Below are positions 45,686-55,186 of a DNA stretch of 64,000 bases, in pieces. The DNA is from Mycolicibacterium aubagnense. Lineage in GTDB: Bacteria > Actinomycetota > Actinomycetes > Mycobacteriales > Mycobacteriaceae. Made by a program: the position numbers and the translations under genes. How positions within the stretch are numbered: position 1 is the first letter of the stretch; each line of letters opens with the position of its first letter. Where the stretch lies: positions 2,728,001 through 2,792,000 of the forward strand of contig NZ_AP022577.1 in the NCBI RefSeq assembly GCF_010730955.1, written 5' to 3'. The notes under the pieces are model-generated. The model ran no database searches, was not told the origin of the DNA, and saw nothing but the letters and a program-made list of their open reading frames with translations.

Positions 45686-47944
45686 CTACCCCGTAGCGCG
45701 CACCAACCGCGCGGCCTGCACCATGTGCCGCAACGACTCGGTCACCTCATCGGTCTTACGGGTCTTCAGACCGCAGTCCGGGTTGACCCACAGCCGTTCC
45801 GCCGGAACGGCACCGAGCGCATGGCGCAACGACGTCACCATCTCGTCTGCGGTCGGAACGCGTGGCGAGTGGATGTCGTACACACCCGGACCGACGCTGT
45901 TCGCGAACCCGATCCCGTTGAGGTCGTCGAGCACCTCCATGTGCGAACGCGCCGCTTCGATGGACGTGACGTCGGCATCGAGGTCGGCGATGGCACCGAT
46001 GACCTCACCGAACTCCGAGTAGCACAGGTGGGTATGGATCTGGGTGGCATCACTGACTCCCGAGGTGGAGAGACGAAACGCATCCACCGCCCACTTGAGG
46101 TAGGCCGCCTTGTCGGCGTCCCGCAGCGGCAGCAGCTCACGCAGTGCCGGCTCGTCGACCTGGATGATCGCGATACCCGCGGACTGCAGATCGACCGTTT
46201 CGTCGCGGATGGCCAGTGCCACCTGATTGGCAGAGTCGGCCAGCGGCTGATCATCGCGGACGAACGACCAGGCCAGGATGGTCACCGGACCGGTGAGCAT
46301 GCCCTTGACGGGCTTGTCGGTCAGCGTCTGTGCATACGTCGCCCAGTCCACCGTCATCGGCTGCCTGCGGGTGACGTCGCCGAACAGGACCGGCGGGCGC
46401 ACGCAACGACTGCCATAAGACTGCACCCAACCGTTCTTGGTGGCGAAGAAGCCGTCCAGCTGCTCGGCGAAGTACTGCACCATGTCGTTGCGCTCGGGCT
46501 CGCCGTGCACCAGCACGTCCAGGCCCAGGTCCTCCTGCAACCGGATGACGGTCTCGACCTCTGCCTTCATCCGGTTGGTGTACTCGGTCTCGTCGATCTC
46601 GCCGCCCACCAGTGCGGCTCGCGCCTTGCGGATCTCGACGGTCTGCGGGAACGAGCCGATGGTGGTGGTCGGCAGCGACGGCAGATCGAGCCGCGCGTCC
46701 TGCGCCTTACGCCGCTCGACTGCGGGGCCGCGGCCGAGACCGCCGGCCAGCACCGCATCCAGCCGGGTCCGGACCTCGTCGTTGTGCAGACGGGGGTCCC
46801 GCACCCGCGATGCGACTGCCCGGCTGGACGCCTCCAGCTCAGCGGCAACCGAGTCGCGGCCCGAGCGCAGCGCCGTCGCCAACGTCGCGACCTCTTCGAC
46901 CTTCTCGGCACCGAATGCCAACCAGCTGCGCAGCGCATCGTCCAGTTCTGTCTCCGACTCGAGGGAGTACGGCACATGCAGCGTCGAGCACGACGTCGAA
47001 ACCGCGACCGCCGCAGCACTTCCGACCAACCCATCCAGCCGGGCGAGGGCCGCGTGCAGGTCGGTGCGCCAGATGTTGCGACCATCGACGACACCTGCCA
47101 CCAACAGTTTGTCCGCCAGGCCCGATATCGACTGGTCCCCACCGGCGACGAAATCGACTGCAACACCCTCGATCTGGGTACGGGCCAGCGCCGGCAGGAC
47201 GGCGCCCGGTTCACCGAAGTACGTCGCCACCAGGATCGCCGGGCGCTTGGCTGCACCCGCGAGCGCGGTATAGACCTGCTCGGCCAGTTCAGGACCATTG
47301 TCGAGGATGTCGGTGACCAGCACCGGTTCGTCGACCTGGACCCACTCGGCTCCGGCATCGGCCAGCCGGCCCAACAAATCGGTGTACAACGGCAGCAGCT
47401 CACCGAGGCGCTCGATGGGCGCACCCGCGCCGTCGACCGCTTTACTCAGCGCCAGGAAGGTGATCGGCCCGATGATTACCGGGCGGGCCGGAACCCCTTG
47501 CGATCGGGCTTCTTTGAGTTCGGACAGCACCTTCTCCGGATGCAGCGTGAACGCGGTGTCGGGACCGATCTCCGGGACCAGGTAGTGGTAATTGGTGTCG
47601 AACCACTTGGTCATCTCCAGTGGGGCGATATCCGCGGTGCCGCGTGCCGCGGCGAAGTAGCGGTCCAGGTCGTCGGCAACGCCGCGCACCCGGTTCGGCA
47701 GAGCACCGAGCAGCGCCGCAGTATCGAGGAATTGGTCGTAGTACGAAAAGGTGTTGACGGGAACGGAATCCAGGCCGGCTCGAGTCAGCTCCGAGAGGGC
47801 ATCGCGACGCAGTCCTGCGGCGATCTCTTCGAGCGCGGCCCGATCTATCCGGCCCGCCCAGTACCGTTCGACGGCCCGCTTCAGCTCCCGGTTCGGGCCG
47901 ATGCGAGGCGCACCGAGAATGGTTGCGGTGAATGGTGTTGACAA
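45686..47944 (-). CDS. metE: Cobalamin-independent methionine synthase MetE
   Basis: A 752-residue zinc enzyme transferring methyl from 5-methyl-THF polyglutamate to homocysteine. The C-terminal catalytic barrel has zinc ligands in [11 protein letters not shown] (His, Cys) and NPDCGLKTR (Cys). [15 protein letters not shown] and [14 protein letters not shown] are family signatures. The start is TTG 47944 ([15 protein letters not shown]) because AAGGA lies 6 bp upstream; a longer reading enters the leader. The leader holds a cobalamin riboswitch, so MetE should be off when B12 allows MetH to work. It lies next to zinc-uptake genes. Confidence 0.95.
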   Translation of the reverse strand: MSTPFTATILGAPRIGPNRELKRAVERYWAGRIDRAALEEIAAGLRRDALSELTRAGLDSVPVNTFSYYDQFLDTAALLGALPNRVRGVADDLDRYFAAARGTADIAPLEMTKWFDTNYHYLVPEIGPDTAFTLHPEKVLSELKEARSQGVPARPVIIGPITFLALSKAVDGAGAPIERLGELLPLYTDLLGRLADAGAEWVQVDEPVLVTDILDNGPELAEQVYTALAGAAKRPAILVATYFGEPGAVLPALARTQIEGVAVDFVAGGDQSISGLADKLLVAGVVDGRNIWRTDLHAALARLDGLVGSAAAVAVSTSCSTLHVPYSLESETELDDALRSWLAFGAEKVEEVATLATALRSGRDSVAAELEASSRAVASRVRDPRLHNDEVRTRLDAVLAGGLGRGPAVERRKAQDARLDLPSLPTTTIGSFPQTVEIRKARAALVGGEIDETEYTNRMKAEVETVIRLQEDLGLDVLVHGEPERNDMVQYFAEQLDGFFATKNGWVQSYGSRCVRPPVLFGDVTRRQPMTVDWATYAQTLTDKPVKGMLTGPVTILAWSFVRDDQPLADSANQVALAIRDETVDLQSAGIAIIQVDEPALRELLPLRDADKAAYLKWAVDAFRLSTSGVSDATQIHTHLCYSEFGEVIGAIADLDADVTSIEAARSHMEVLDDLNGIGFANSVGPGVYDIHSPRVPTADEMVTSLRHALGAVPAERLWVNPDCGLKTRKTDEVTESLRHMVQAARLVRATG

Positions 47945-47994
47945 CTGACGTCCTTCACATGCGACGGAAGTGCGCACCGCCCAAGGACATCCAT

Positions 47995-48018
47995 CGAGGG
48001 CAGCCGAGACCGCCCTCG
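47995..48018 (-). promoter_or_regulatory. Hairpin in metE leader, possible expression platform
   Basis: CGAGGGC and GCCCTCG (7-bp stem, 10-nt loop) lie between the riboswitch aptamer and the metE start, 50 bp from the TTG. It could be the switching hairpin or a transcription attenuator; it lacks a T-run. Confidence 0.4.
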
Positions 48019-48074
48019 GCGATCAGCCCATTCCACGAGGCGATGCACCGCCGGACGCGGCGCATCCGGCACAG

Positions 48075-48255
48075 CTGGCAGGTCTTCGGACTCGCAGGCG
48101 CGCACCCTCGGGTGCACCTAATGGCCGTCGCTTCCCAGTTCGGGGTGAACCAGTGCGGTTGACGGCGGTCGTTCCTGCATACCGCTGCGGGACAGTCCCG
48201 GATTCTCACCGGGTTCCCTCTCATGGCGATTACCCGCCATTCGATGCCTCAAACG
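48075..48255 (-). promoter_or_regulatory. Cobalamin riboswitch upstream of metE
   Basis: Read on the minus strand the leader contains AGAGGGAACCCGGTGAGAAT leading into CCGGGACTGTCCCGCAGC, which is the conserved core of the cobalamin aptamer. It ends with the B12 box AGTCCGAAGACCTGCC (48077-48092). This is the full-length type. It should bind a cobalamin and repress metE when B12 is plentiful, as known for mycobacterial metE. The 5' limit is approximate. Confidence 0.92.
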
Positions 48256-48448
48256 CCGAAGCGCTGTTGGCAAACCAGCTGCGCTCCGGAGATTACCTTG
48301 TCACCTCGGACGACGACAGCCAGCTGCGTGACGGCGCCAGGCACAGCGCCGACACCCCTATGGCCGTGGCCCTTTCTGGGGGTCGGCTGTCAGTTTGAAC
48401 GCACGGATTCCCATGCGGCAGGTCGAGTGCTACCTTGCGTATCGCAAA

Positions 48449-48463
48449 TGACAATCATTTTCA
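48449..48463. promoter_or_regulatory. Zur box upstream of second zinc ABC operon
   Basis: TGACAATCATTTTCA is a strong FUR-family palindrome matching the mycobacterial Zur box. It lies just after a TACCTT hexamer (48431-48436) that could be the -10, so bound Zur would cover the transcription start. The operon it precedes ends with a zur-type gene. Confidence 0.85.
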
Positions 48464-48481
48464 CATATCGGAGGCGTAGCC

Positions 48482-49441
48482 ATGCACGGTTCGCGAAACC
48501 TTGGTCTTTCCATAGCTGCGGCCGGTGCGGTGGCGGCGATGCTCATGGTGTCGGGCTGTGGTGGTGGGAGCAGCCCCGCCACCTCGACCTCGAACTCGGC
48601 GGGCAGCAGCACCGCATCGCCGGTCAAGTTGGCGGTGGTGGCGACGATCAACGCGTGGGGCAGTATCGCCGCTCAGCTCGGTGGCGACCATGTCCAGGAG
48701 ACGTCGCTCATCACGAATCCCGCTACCGACCCACATGATTACGAGCCCTCGGCCGCCGACGGTCGGGCGGTGGCAACTGCCGCCGTGGTGATCAACAACG
48801 GAATCGGTTACGACAGTTGGGCGGACAAGCTGGTGGCCGCCAATCCCAATCCCCAGCGGGCCCAAGTGACCGTCGGCCAGGTGGTCGGGGTGGCCGACGG
48901 CGGCAACCCCCATCAGTGGTACTCGCCCGCTTCGGTCGTCAAGGTCGTCGATGCCATCACAGCTGCCTACAAGAAGGCCGACCCGAACGACGCCGGCTAC
49001 TTCGACCAGCAGCATGACCAGTTTCTGAACCAGGGTCTGGCCAACTACCACAACCAGATCGCGTCGATCAAGGCCAAGTACGCGGGCACGCCCGTCGGGG
49101 CCAGCGAATCGATCTTCGCACCACTGTCAGATGCGTTGGGCCTGAACCTCATTACCCCGCCGGATTTCCTCAAGGCGATCAGCGAGGGCACCGATCCCTC
49201 CCCGGCGGATAAGGCGACCGTTGATCAGCAGATCGCATCCAAGGCGATCAAGACGTACGTCTACAACACCCAGAACAGCACGCCGGACATCGCGGCCCAG
49301 GTGGACGCCGCACGCAAGCAGAACATCCCGGTCGCGACGGTGACCGAAACGCTTGCGCCGGCCAACGCGTCGTTCCAGGACTGGCAGACCGCACAGTTGT
49401 CTGGGCTCGCCGACGCATTGCACGCCGCCACCGGCAAGTAG
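48482..49441 (+). CDS. znuA: ZnuA-type metal-binding lipoprotein (system 2)
   Basis: A 319-residue solute-binding protein. Lipoprotein signal with lipobox VSGC (Cys near residue 26), then a Ser/Thr linker and the metal-binding fold: VVATINAWGSIAAQLGGDHV, TDPHDYEPSAAD (metal His), GGNPHQWYSPASV (second His) and ETLAPANASFQDWQ. It is a paralogue of the protein at 11271, with a different, Ser-rich linker. GGAGG is 7 bp before the ATG. It is the first gene of an operon under the Zur box at 48449. Confidence 0.9.
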   Translation: MHGSRNLGLSIAAAGAVAAMLMVSGCGGGSSPATSTSNSAGSSTASPVKLAVVATINAWGSIAAQLGGDHVQETSLITNPATDPHDYEPSAADGRAVATAAVVINNGIGYDSWADKLVAANPNPQRAQVTVGQVVGVADGGNPHQWYSPASVVKVVDAITAAYKKADPNDAGYFDQQHDQFLNQGLANYHNQIASIKAKYAGTPVGASESIFAPLSDALGLNLITPPDFLKAISEGTDPSPADKATVDQQIASKAIKTYVYNTQNSTPDIAAQVDAARKQNIPVATVTETLAPANASFQDWQTAQLSGLADALHAATGK

Positions 49442-49443
49442 AA

Positions 49444-50325
49444 ATGGAACCGGCCACCGCTCGATTAGACGACGAATTGTCCACCGCACCAAAACAATCC
49501 GTACGCAGAGTCGTACAAATGCGCGGTGCGTCGGCGACCCTGGGTGGCCGCACCATCTGGTCCGATGTCAACATCGACATCGCTGCAGGCGAATTCGTCG
49601 CCGTGCTGGGACCCAACGGGTCCGGTAAGTCGACGCTCCTGCGAACACTGCTCGGGCTGACGCCCGTGGGCGGCCAGCTCGAGGTGCTGGATGAACGCCC
49701 CGGCCGTGCCAATCGTCGGATCGCGTATGTGGCGCAACGCCGTGCGTTCGATGCCAACCTGCGGATCCGGGGCGTGGACATCGTGCGGTTTGGACTGGAC
49801 GGCACTCGCTGGGGAGTTCCGATTCCGTGGCTCACCCGATTGGTGCGGCCCCGGCAGTTTCAGCTGCAGCAGCGGCTGGTGGCCGAGGCGATCGAGCGGG
49901 TCGGCGGGGGTGACTACGCCCGCCGGCCCATCGGACAGTGCTCGGGTGGCCAACAACAACGGCTCTTGATCGCCCAAGCTCTGCTGCGCCGTCCGCAACT
50001 GATGCTGCTCGACGAACCACTCGACAGCCTCGACGTGCCCAGTCAGGCGGGCATCAGCGCGCTGGTGCGGGACATCTGCCGCGAGCAGGGCGTCGCGGTC
50101 ATCATGGTGGCGCACGACGTCAACCCGATCCTGCCGTATCTGGACCGGGTGATCTATTTCGCCGGAGGCACGGCGGTCAGCGGCACACCTCAACAGGTGA
50201 TCACCGCCGAGCAACTCAGCGCGCTGTACGGAATGCCGATTGAAGTGCTCCGGGACAGTTCGGGCCGGGTATTCGTCGTCGGCCAACCAGACGTGCCGCC
50301 GGAACACCGCGGAAGCATGACGTGA
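49444..50325 (+). CDS. znuC: Zinc-type ABC transporter ATPase (system 2)
   Basis: A 293-residue ATPase: Walker A GPNGSGKST near residue 60, YVAQRRAFD as Q-loop, signature CSGGQQQRLLIAQAL, Walker B LMLLDEP and switch VAHDV. It starts 2 bp after znuA and overlaps the next permease by GTGA. The insert RFGLDGTRWGVPIPWL marks it as a paralogue of the ATPase at 12190. Confidence 0.92.
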   Translation: MEPATARLDDELSTAPKQSVRRVVQMRGASATLGGRTIWSDVNIDIAAGEFVAVLGPNGSGKSTLLRTLLGLTPVGGQLEVLDERPGRANRRIAYVAQRRAFDANLRIRGVDIVRFGLDGTRWGVPIPWLTRLVRPRQFQLQQRLVAEAIERVGGGDYARRPIGQCSGGQQQRLLIAQALLRRPQLMLLDEPLDSLDVPSQAGISALVRDICREQGVAVIMVAHDVNPILPYLDRVIYFAGGTAVSGTPQQVITAEQLSALYGMPIEVLRDSSGRVFVVGQPDVPPEHRGSMT

Positions 50326-51275
50326 ACAGCGTGGAACCGACCTGGGACCTGCTCGCCGACCTCCGACAGATGCTGGCGTACCCGTTCATCGTCACCGCAT
50401 TGCAAGCCGGCACCATCGTGGCGATCGTGGCCGGGGTCATCGGCTGGATGATGGTGCTGCGTCGGGAGAGCTTCGCCGGACACACCTTGGCCATGGTGGG
50501 TTTTCCAGGGGCGGCGGCAGCGGCGTGGCTCGGCGTGGCGACCGGATACGGCTATTTCGTCGCGTGTATCGCGGCGGCGATTGCGATCGTCGCGTTCTCA
50601 CCCGCGAACCGCGCCGGCGGTCTGGGCGGGTTCACCGAGGAATCCGCCGTGATCGGCACCGTTCAGGCCTTTGCGCTGGCCACCGGATTATTGTTTGTCA
50701 GTTTGTATCACGGCTTTTTGAGCGGGCTGACAAGTCTGCTGTTCGGCACGATCGCCGGGGTTACCGGGCAGCAGGTTGTGGTGTTGCTGGCCGCCGCGGT
50801 GGTGTGCCTGACGCTGATGGCGATCATCGGGCGGCCACTGTTGTGGTCCTCGATCGACCCGGACACTGCGGCCGCCGGCGGGGTCAGGACCAGGCTGCTG
50901 TCGGTGATGTTCATGGTGGTACTGGGCACCGCAGCGGCCGGCGCAAGCCAAATCACCGGCAGCCTGTTGGTTTTCGCGCTGCTGGTGGCCCCGGCGGCGG
51001 CAGCGTTCAGCATCACGGCCCACCCGGGGTACGGGATTGCGCTCTCGGTGGTGATCGCCTTGACCGTGACGTGGCTGGGTATCGGGTGCGCGTTCTTCTG
51101 GCCGTATCCGATCGGTTTCTGGGTCTCCACCTTTGCGTTCGCGATTTATCTGGCCGCAGCAGCCACCCGGGCGCTGGTGGATCGTAGTCGACAGCGCGCT
51201 GATCGATGCAGCACAACCATTGCCCCACAGCGGGTTTCAACCACAAAGTCGGCGGGAGACACGGCAACGTGCTGA
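50322..51275 (+). CDS. znuB: Zinc ABC transporter permease, first of two
   Basis: A 317-residue permease with about eight helices. ZnuB features: GWMMVLRRESFAGHTLAMVGFPGAAAAAWLG near the start and AAGASQITGSLLVFALLVAPAAAA in the second half. A polar C-terminal tail follows. It overlaps the second permease gene by 7 bp. Two different permease genes side by side suggest a heterodimeric channel, unlike the single permease of system 1. Confidence 0.9.
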   Translation: MNSVEPTWDLLADLRQMLAYPFIVTALQAGTIVAIVAGVIGWMMVLRRESFAGHTLAMVGFPGAAAAAWLGVATGYGYFVACIAAAIAIVAFSPANRAGGLGGFTEESAVIGTVQAFALATGLLFVSLYHGFLSGLTSLLFGTIAGVTGQQVVVLLAAAVVCLTLMAIIGRPLLWSSIDPDTAAAGGVRTRLLSVMFMVVLGTAAAGASQITGSLLVFALLVAPAAAAFSITAHPGYGIALSVVIALTVTWLGIGCAFFWPYPIGFWVSTFAFAIYLAAAATRALVDRSRQRADRCSTTIAPQRVSTTKSAGDTATC

Positions 51276-52114
51276 GCCATCCGTTCATTGTTTATGCACT
51301 GGTCGCCGGGACAGCTGTCGCCGCACTGTGTGGTCTGGCCGGATATTTTCTGGTGCTCCGCGGGCAGGTGTTCGCCGGTGACGCGCTCGGCCACGTGTCC
51401 TATGCCGGTGCGATGGCCGCGCTGGTGGCGGGCGTGGACCTGCGGACCGGTCTCTTCGTGGCAACGATCGCCGTGGGAATCGCGCTGGGCATCGGCGGCG
51501 CGCGTGGTGCGGACGACGTCGCGATCGGTTCGTTCTTCTCGTGGATTCTCGGTCTCGGCGCATTGCTGCTGACGTATTACACCACCCACGCCAGCACCGG
51601 CAACGGTGCGGCCAACGTCAATGTGTTGTTCGGCAGCATCTTTGGACTCAATTACCGGTCGACGGCGGTGGCGGTGGCGGTAGCTGTAGCCCTGGTTCTA
51701 CTCCTCATCGCGATCTCCCGGCCGCTGTTGTTCGCCACGGTCGACCCGGCCATCGCCGCGGCCGCCGGGGTCCCAACACGACTGCTCGCGGCAGTGTTTC
51801 TGGCGATCGTCGGCGCGACCGTCGCCGAAGCCACCCAAGTCGTCGGGGCGCTTCTGGTACTGGGGCTACTGGCCGCACCGGCGGCGGCCGCCGCCCGATT
51901 GACCACCCATCCATGGCGGGGTTTCTGGCTGGCCGGCGGACTGGCGGTCGCCTCGATCTGGATCGGCGTGACGCTGGCGTACGTCATCCCGAAAGCCCCG
52001 GCCAGCTTCACGATCATGACCACAGCCGCCGTCCTCTACGTCGCCGCGGCGGCCTGGCGGCGCGCCAGCACGTCGCGGCATGAGGTCGGTGTCGTTGCTG
52101 CCGGCCAGCGGTGA
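51269..52114 (+). CDS. znuB: Zinc ABC transporter permease, second of two
   Basis: A 281-residue permease with the same core as its neighbour: GYFLVLRGQVFAGDALGHVSYAGAMAALVAG and EATQVVGALLVLGLLAAPAAAAA. GTG 51269 is chosen because GGGAG lies 10 bp upstream and a hydrophobic segment (VLSHPFIVYALVAGT) starts at once; a longer reading would add a polar leader. The stop overlaps the zur start (GTGA). Confidence 0.9.
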   Translation: MLSHPFIVYALVAGTAVAALCGLAGYFLVLRGQVFAGDALGHVSYAGAMAALVAGVDLRTGLFVATIAVGIALGIGGARGADDVAIGSFFSWILGLGALLLTYYTTHASTGNGAANVNVLFGSIFGLNYRSTAVAVAVAVALVLLLIAISRPLLFATVDPAIAAAAGVPTRLLAAVFLAIVGATVAEATQVVGALLVLGLLAAPAAAAARLTTHPWRGFWLAGGLAVASIWIGVTLAYVIPKAPASFTIMTTAAVLYVAAAAWRRASTSRHEVGVVAAGQR

Positions 52115-52554
52115 GCACGGTGGCGATGGGTGCCGAATCGACGCCGCGCAGGCGGCAGAGTTCGAAACGCGAAGCGGTCGTGGACCAACTCGGGCGCAGC
52201 GAGCGGTTCCGCAGCGCTCAGCAGCTGTTCCACGACATGTATCACGGTGAGCGTGGCTGCGACAGTGGCAAGATGGCCTTGACCACGATCTACCGGATCT
52301 TGCGCGCGCTGTCCGAGGACAACATCGCCGAAACTCAGCGTGCTGAGGACGGTGAGACCCTGTACCGCCTTCGGCGCGCCGATGGGCATCACCACTATCT
52401 GCTGTGCCGGCAGTGCGGCCGCGCGGTCGCATTCGCGGTGGAGGACGTTGAAAGCCATACCCGCCAATTGGCGCAAGCGCACGACTACACCGACATCACG
52501 CACTATCTTGACCTGTACGGCACGTGCCCACGATGTCGACCCGGTCCGCTGTGA
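52111..52554 (+). CDS. zur: FUR-family zinc regulator Zur
   Basis: A 147-residue FUR-family protein. The winged helix is SAQQLFHDMYHGERGCDSGKMALTTIYRILRALSEDN; the regulatory metal region has DGHHHYLLCRQCG and the structural zinc Cys in CRQC and CPRC. The His-rich motif and its place as the last gene of a znu operon favour Zur over Fur or PerR. It probably represses its own operon through the box at 48449 and perhaps 11231. It is translationally coupled to the second permease. Confidence 0.9.
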   Translation: MSTVAMGAESTPRRRQSSKREAVVDQLGRSERFRSAQQLFHDMYHGERGCDSGKMALTTIYRILRALSEDNIAETQRAEDGETLYRLRRADGHHHYLLCRQCGRAVAFAVEDVESHTRQLAQAHDYTDITHYLDLYGTCPRCRPGPL

Positions 52555-52641
52555 TCATCGCCGAGCAGCAGGCGTCGCCACCGAGCTGCGAGTGAAAACC
52601 ACAACTGCACAACACATCACACGATGGAAGGGAACGCACTG

Positions 52642-52926
52642 ATGTCCATACACCCCACACTGGTCAAAGCCGCACAGACCGTGGTCACCGGAGTCGTCGG
52701 CGTCGCCGCATACGATATGTTGCGTAAAGCGTTGCGCACAGCCCCAATTCACGAGGCGAGCGTCACGACCGCGTCATGGGCGTTGCGGGGCACCCGAAAA
52801 GCCGAGGAAGCCGCGGAGAGCGCCAGACTGAAGGTCGCGGATGTGATGGCCGAGGCCCGCGAACGCATCGGCGAGGAGGTCACCCCTCCCGCGGTGGCCG
52901 ACACCGACCATGCGCATGAGCACTGA
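52642..52926 (+). CDS. PacL-like metal chaperone (DUF1490)
   Basis: A 94-residue protein: N-terminal membrane helix with Gly-zipper (AAQTVVTGVVGVAAYDML), a conserved DUF1490 body (TTASWALRGTRKAEEAAESARLKVADVMAEARER), and a C-terminal metal motif ADTDHAHEH. This is the PacL layout, in which a small protein scaffolds and feeds a PIB-ATPase (PacL1 with CtpC, Rv3269-Rv3270). It overlaps the ATPase gene by 17 bp. ATG 52642 follows AAGGGA; ATG 52624 is possible. It starts 87 bp after zur, with no Zur box visible between. Confidence 0.85.
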   Translation: MSIHPTLVKAAQTVVTGVVGVAAYDMLRKALRTAPIHEASVTTASWALRGTRKAEEAAESARLKVADVMAEARERIGEEVTPPAVADTDHAHEH

Positions 52927-55126
52927 CGTCCTGGTGGTGGCGGCCGACGCCCCGGCCACTGATGTCGCGTCAGAGCTGATGATGATATCCGTTGCAGCGG
53001 GACGTATTCGGGTCCACATGCCGTGGCTGCGGGGCGACGCGGTCCGGGCCGTCGCGGTCGAGGACACCGTCGACAAGATCACCGGTGTCCGCACCGTGCA
53101 CGCCTATCCACGTACCGCATCGGTAGTGATCTGGTACGCACCGAAGCGCTGTGACACCGCCGCGCTCCTGCAAGCCATCGCGGCCGCACAGGCCATCCCG
53201 GCCCAGCTGGTGCCTACCCGTTCGCCGCGCTCGGCCGACATTCACAACGCCGACGTCCTGCGCATGGCGCTCGGCGCTGTGGCGTTGGGGCTCCTGGGAA
53301 TCCGCCGCTACGGACTTTCCCGACCCCGGATCCTCGGGCCGACCAGCCGGACCTTCGCCACCGGTGCGACCATCATCACCGGATACCCGTTCCTGCGCGG
53401 CGCCCTTCGGTCGCTGCGGGGCGGGCGGTCGCCGGGGACCGACCTGCTGGTTTCGGCCGCCACCATCGCCAGCCTGATCCTGCGCGAGAACGTCGTCGCC
53501 CTCACCGTGCTCTGGCTGCTGAATATCGGTGAGTACCTGCAGGATCTGACGTTGCGCCGGACCCGCCGAGCCATCGCCGACTTGCTGCGCGGTGCCCAGG
53601 ACACGGCATGGCTGCAACTCGACGACGGCAGTGAAGTCCAGGTCAGCACCGACTCGCTGCGCGTGGGCGACGTCGTCATCATCCACGAGCAGGTTGCCAT
53701 CCCCATCGACGGCGACGTCCTGTCCGGAGACGCCGTCATCGATCAGTCGGCGATCACGGGAGAGAACCTCCCGGTGGCGGTGACAACCGGTGCGACCGTG
53801 CATGCCGGCTCCGTGGTGGTACGCGGCCGCGTGGTGGTCCGCGCCCGCGCCGTCGGCCACCACACGGTGCTCGGCCGGATCGTGGCCAGAGTCGAAGAGG
53901 CACAACGTGATCGGGCACCGATCCAAACCGTGGGCGAGAATTTCTCCCGCAGATTCGTGCCCGCTTCGTTCCTCCTGGCCACGGCGACGTTCCTGGCCAC
54001 GGGGGACGTGCGCCGAGCGATGACCATGCTCTTGGTGGCCTGCCCATGTGCGGTGGGGCTGTCCACCCCGACGGCGATCAGCGCGGCGATCGGCAACGGG
54101 GCCCGCCGCGGCATTCTCATCAAAGGTGGCTCCCACCTCGAGGCGGCCGGCCGCGCGAACGCGGTGGTCTTCGACAAGACCGGCACACTCACCCTCGGCC
54201 GGCACATCGTCACCAATGTCGTGTCATTCCATGATGACTGGGCACCCGAAACCATCCTCGCCTACGCCGCGAGCTCGGAGATCCACTCACGACATCCGCT
54301 GGCGGAAGCGGTGATTCGCTCGACCGAAGCCAAACACATCGTGATTCCGCCACACGAGGAGTGCGAAGTTCTCGTCGGACTGGGCATGCGGACGCGCGCC
54401 GACGGCCGCACCCTGCTGCTCGGCAATCCGTCACTCCTCGCACGTGAGAACGTGGCCATGGACGGCGAAGCCGACCAGTGGGTGCGGCGGCTGCGGCGAC
54501 AAGCCGAGACGCCGCTGCTGCTGGCCGTCGACGGTGAGCTCGTCGGATTGCTCAGCCTGCGCGACGAAGTGCGGCCGGAAGCGGCGAAAGTGCTTGCGCA
54601 CCTGCGGTCCTCGGGCGTGGAACGAATAGTGATGCTCACCGGCGACCACGCGGATACCGCGCAGGCAGTTGCCGCGGAGCTGGGTATCACCGAGTGGAAA
54701 GCCAACGCGCTGCCCGAGGACAAGCTCGCGCTGGTGCAGGACTTACACGAGGCGGGCTATACCGTCGCGGTCGTCGGCGACGGCGTCAACGACGCCCCCG
54801 CACTCGCCGCCGCGGACATCGGCATCGCCATGGGGTTGGCCGGTACCGACGTCGCCGTCGAGACCGCCGACGTCGCCCTCGCCACCGACGATCTACGTCG
54901 CCTGCTCGAAGTTCGCGCTCTCAGCGACTGTGCCGTGGCGGTGATCCGGCAGAACTACGCCATGTCGATTGCGGTCAACGCCTTCGGGTTACTCCTCGGC
55001 GCATTCGGCGGCCTCTCCCCGGTTTTGGCCGCCATCTTGCACAACGCCTCATCCGTCGCCGTCGTCACCAACAGTTCCAGGCTGATTCAGCACGAGCTGG
55101 CCCAATCTGGCTGTCCCGACCGATAG
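52910..55126 (+). CDS. PIB-type heavy-metal ATPase, CtpC-like
   Basis: A 738-residue transporter. It has an N-terminal HMA-like fold without the CxxC pair (GRIRVHMPWLRGDAVRAVAVED), six to eight helices, actuator TGEN, the membrane metal motif CPC (VACPCAVGLSTP), phosphorylation site DKTGTLT, MLTGDHADT, VVGDGVNDAPAL, and a last-helix motif LHNASSVAVVTNSSRL. These match CtpC-type ATPases, tied to zinc resistance or manganese loading. Coupled to the PacL-like gene. Its presence next to a zinc importer is unusual; direction and metal are inferred. Confidence 0.88.
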   Translation: MRMSTDVLVVAADAPATDVASELMMISVAAGRIRVHMPWLRGDAVRAVAVEDTVDKITGVRTVHAYPRTASVVIWYAPKRCDTAALLQAIAAAQAIPAQLVPTRSPRSADIHNADVLRMALGAVALGLLGIRRYGLSRPRILGPTSRTFATGATIITGYPFLRGALRSLRGGRSPGTDLLVSAATIASLILRENVVALTVLWLLNIGEYLQDLTLRRTRRAIADLLRGAQDTAWLQLDDGSEVQVSTDSLRVGDVVIIHEQVAIPIDGDVLSGDAVIDQSAITGENLPVAVTTGATVHAGSVVVRGRVVVRARAVGHHTVLGRIVARVEEAQRDRAPIQTVGENFSRRFVPASFLLATATFLATGDVRRAMTMLLVACPCAVGLSTPTAISAAIGNGARRGILIKGGSHLEAAGRANAVVFDKTGTLTLGRHIVTNVVSFHDDWAPETILAYAASSEIHSRHPLAEAVIRSTEAKHIVIPPHEECEVLVGLGMRTRADGRTLLLGNPSLLARENVAMDGEADQWVRRLRRQAETPLLLAVDGELVGLLSLRDEVRPEAAKVLAHLRSSGVERIVMLTGDHADTAQAVAAELGITEWKANALPEDKLALVQDLHEAGYTVAVVGDGVNDAPALAAADIGIAMGLAGTDVAVETADVALATDDLRRLLEVRALSDCAVAVIRQNYAMSIAVNAFGLLLGAFGGLSPVLAAILHNASSVAVVTNSSRLIQHELAQSGCPDR

Positions 55127-55186
55127 TCCTGTGAATCGGCGCAATGGTCCACGCGCCTCCCCGGGGTACGGTCCAGCGGTGACACG

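Noticed and set aside
45614..47941. 775-codon open frame opposite metE
   Set aside because: Antisense shadow of metE; composition rich in Arg, Gly and Gln and no domain seen.
48260..48440. A gene between the metE riboswitch and znuA
   Set aside because: Short frames exist but have no start signal or family features; the region is best read as the divergent promoter area.
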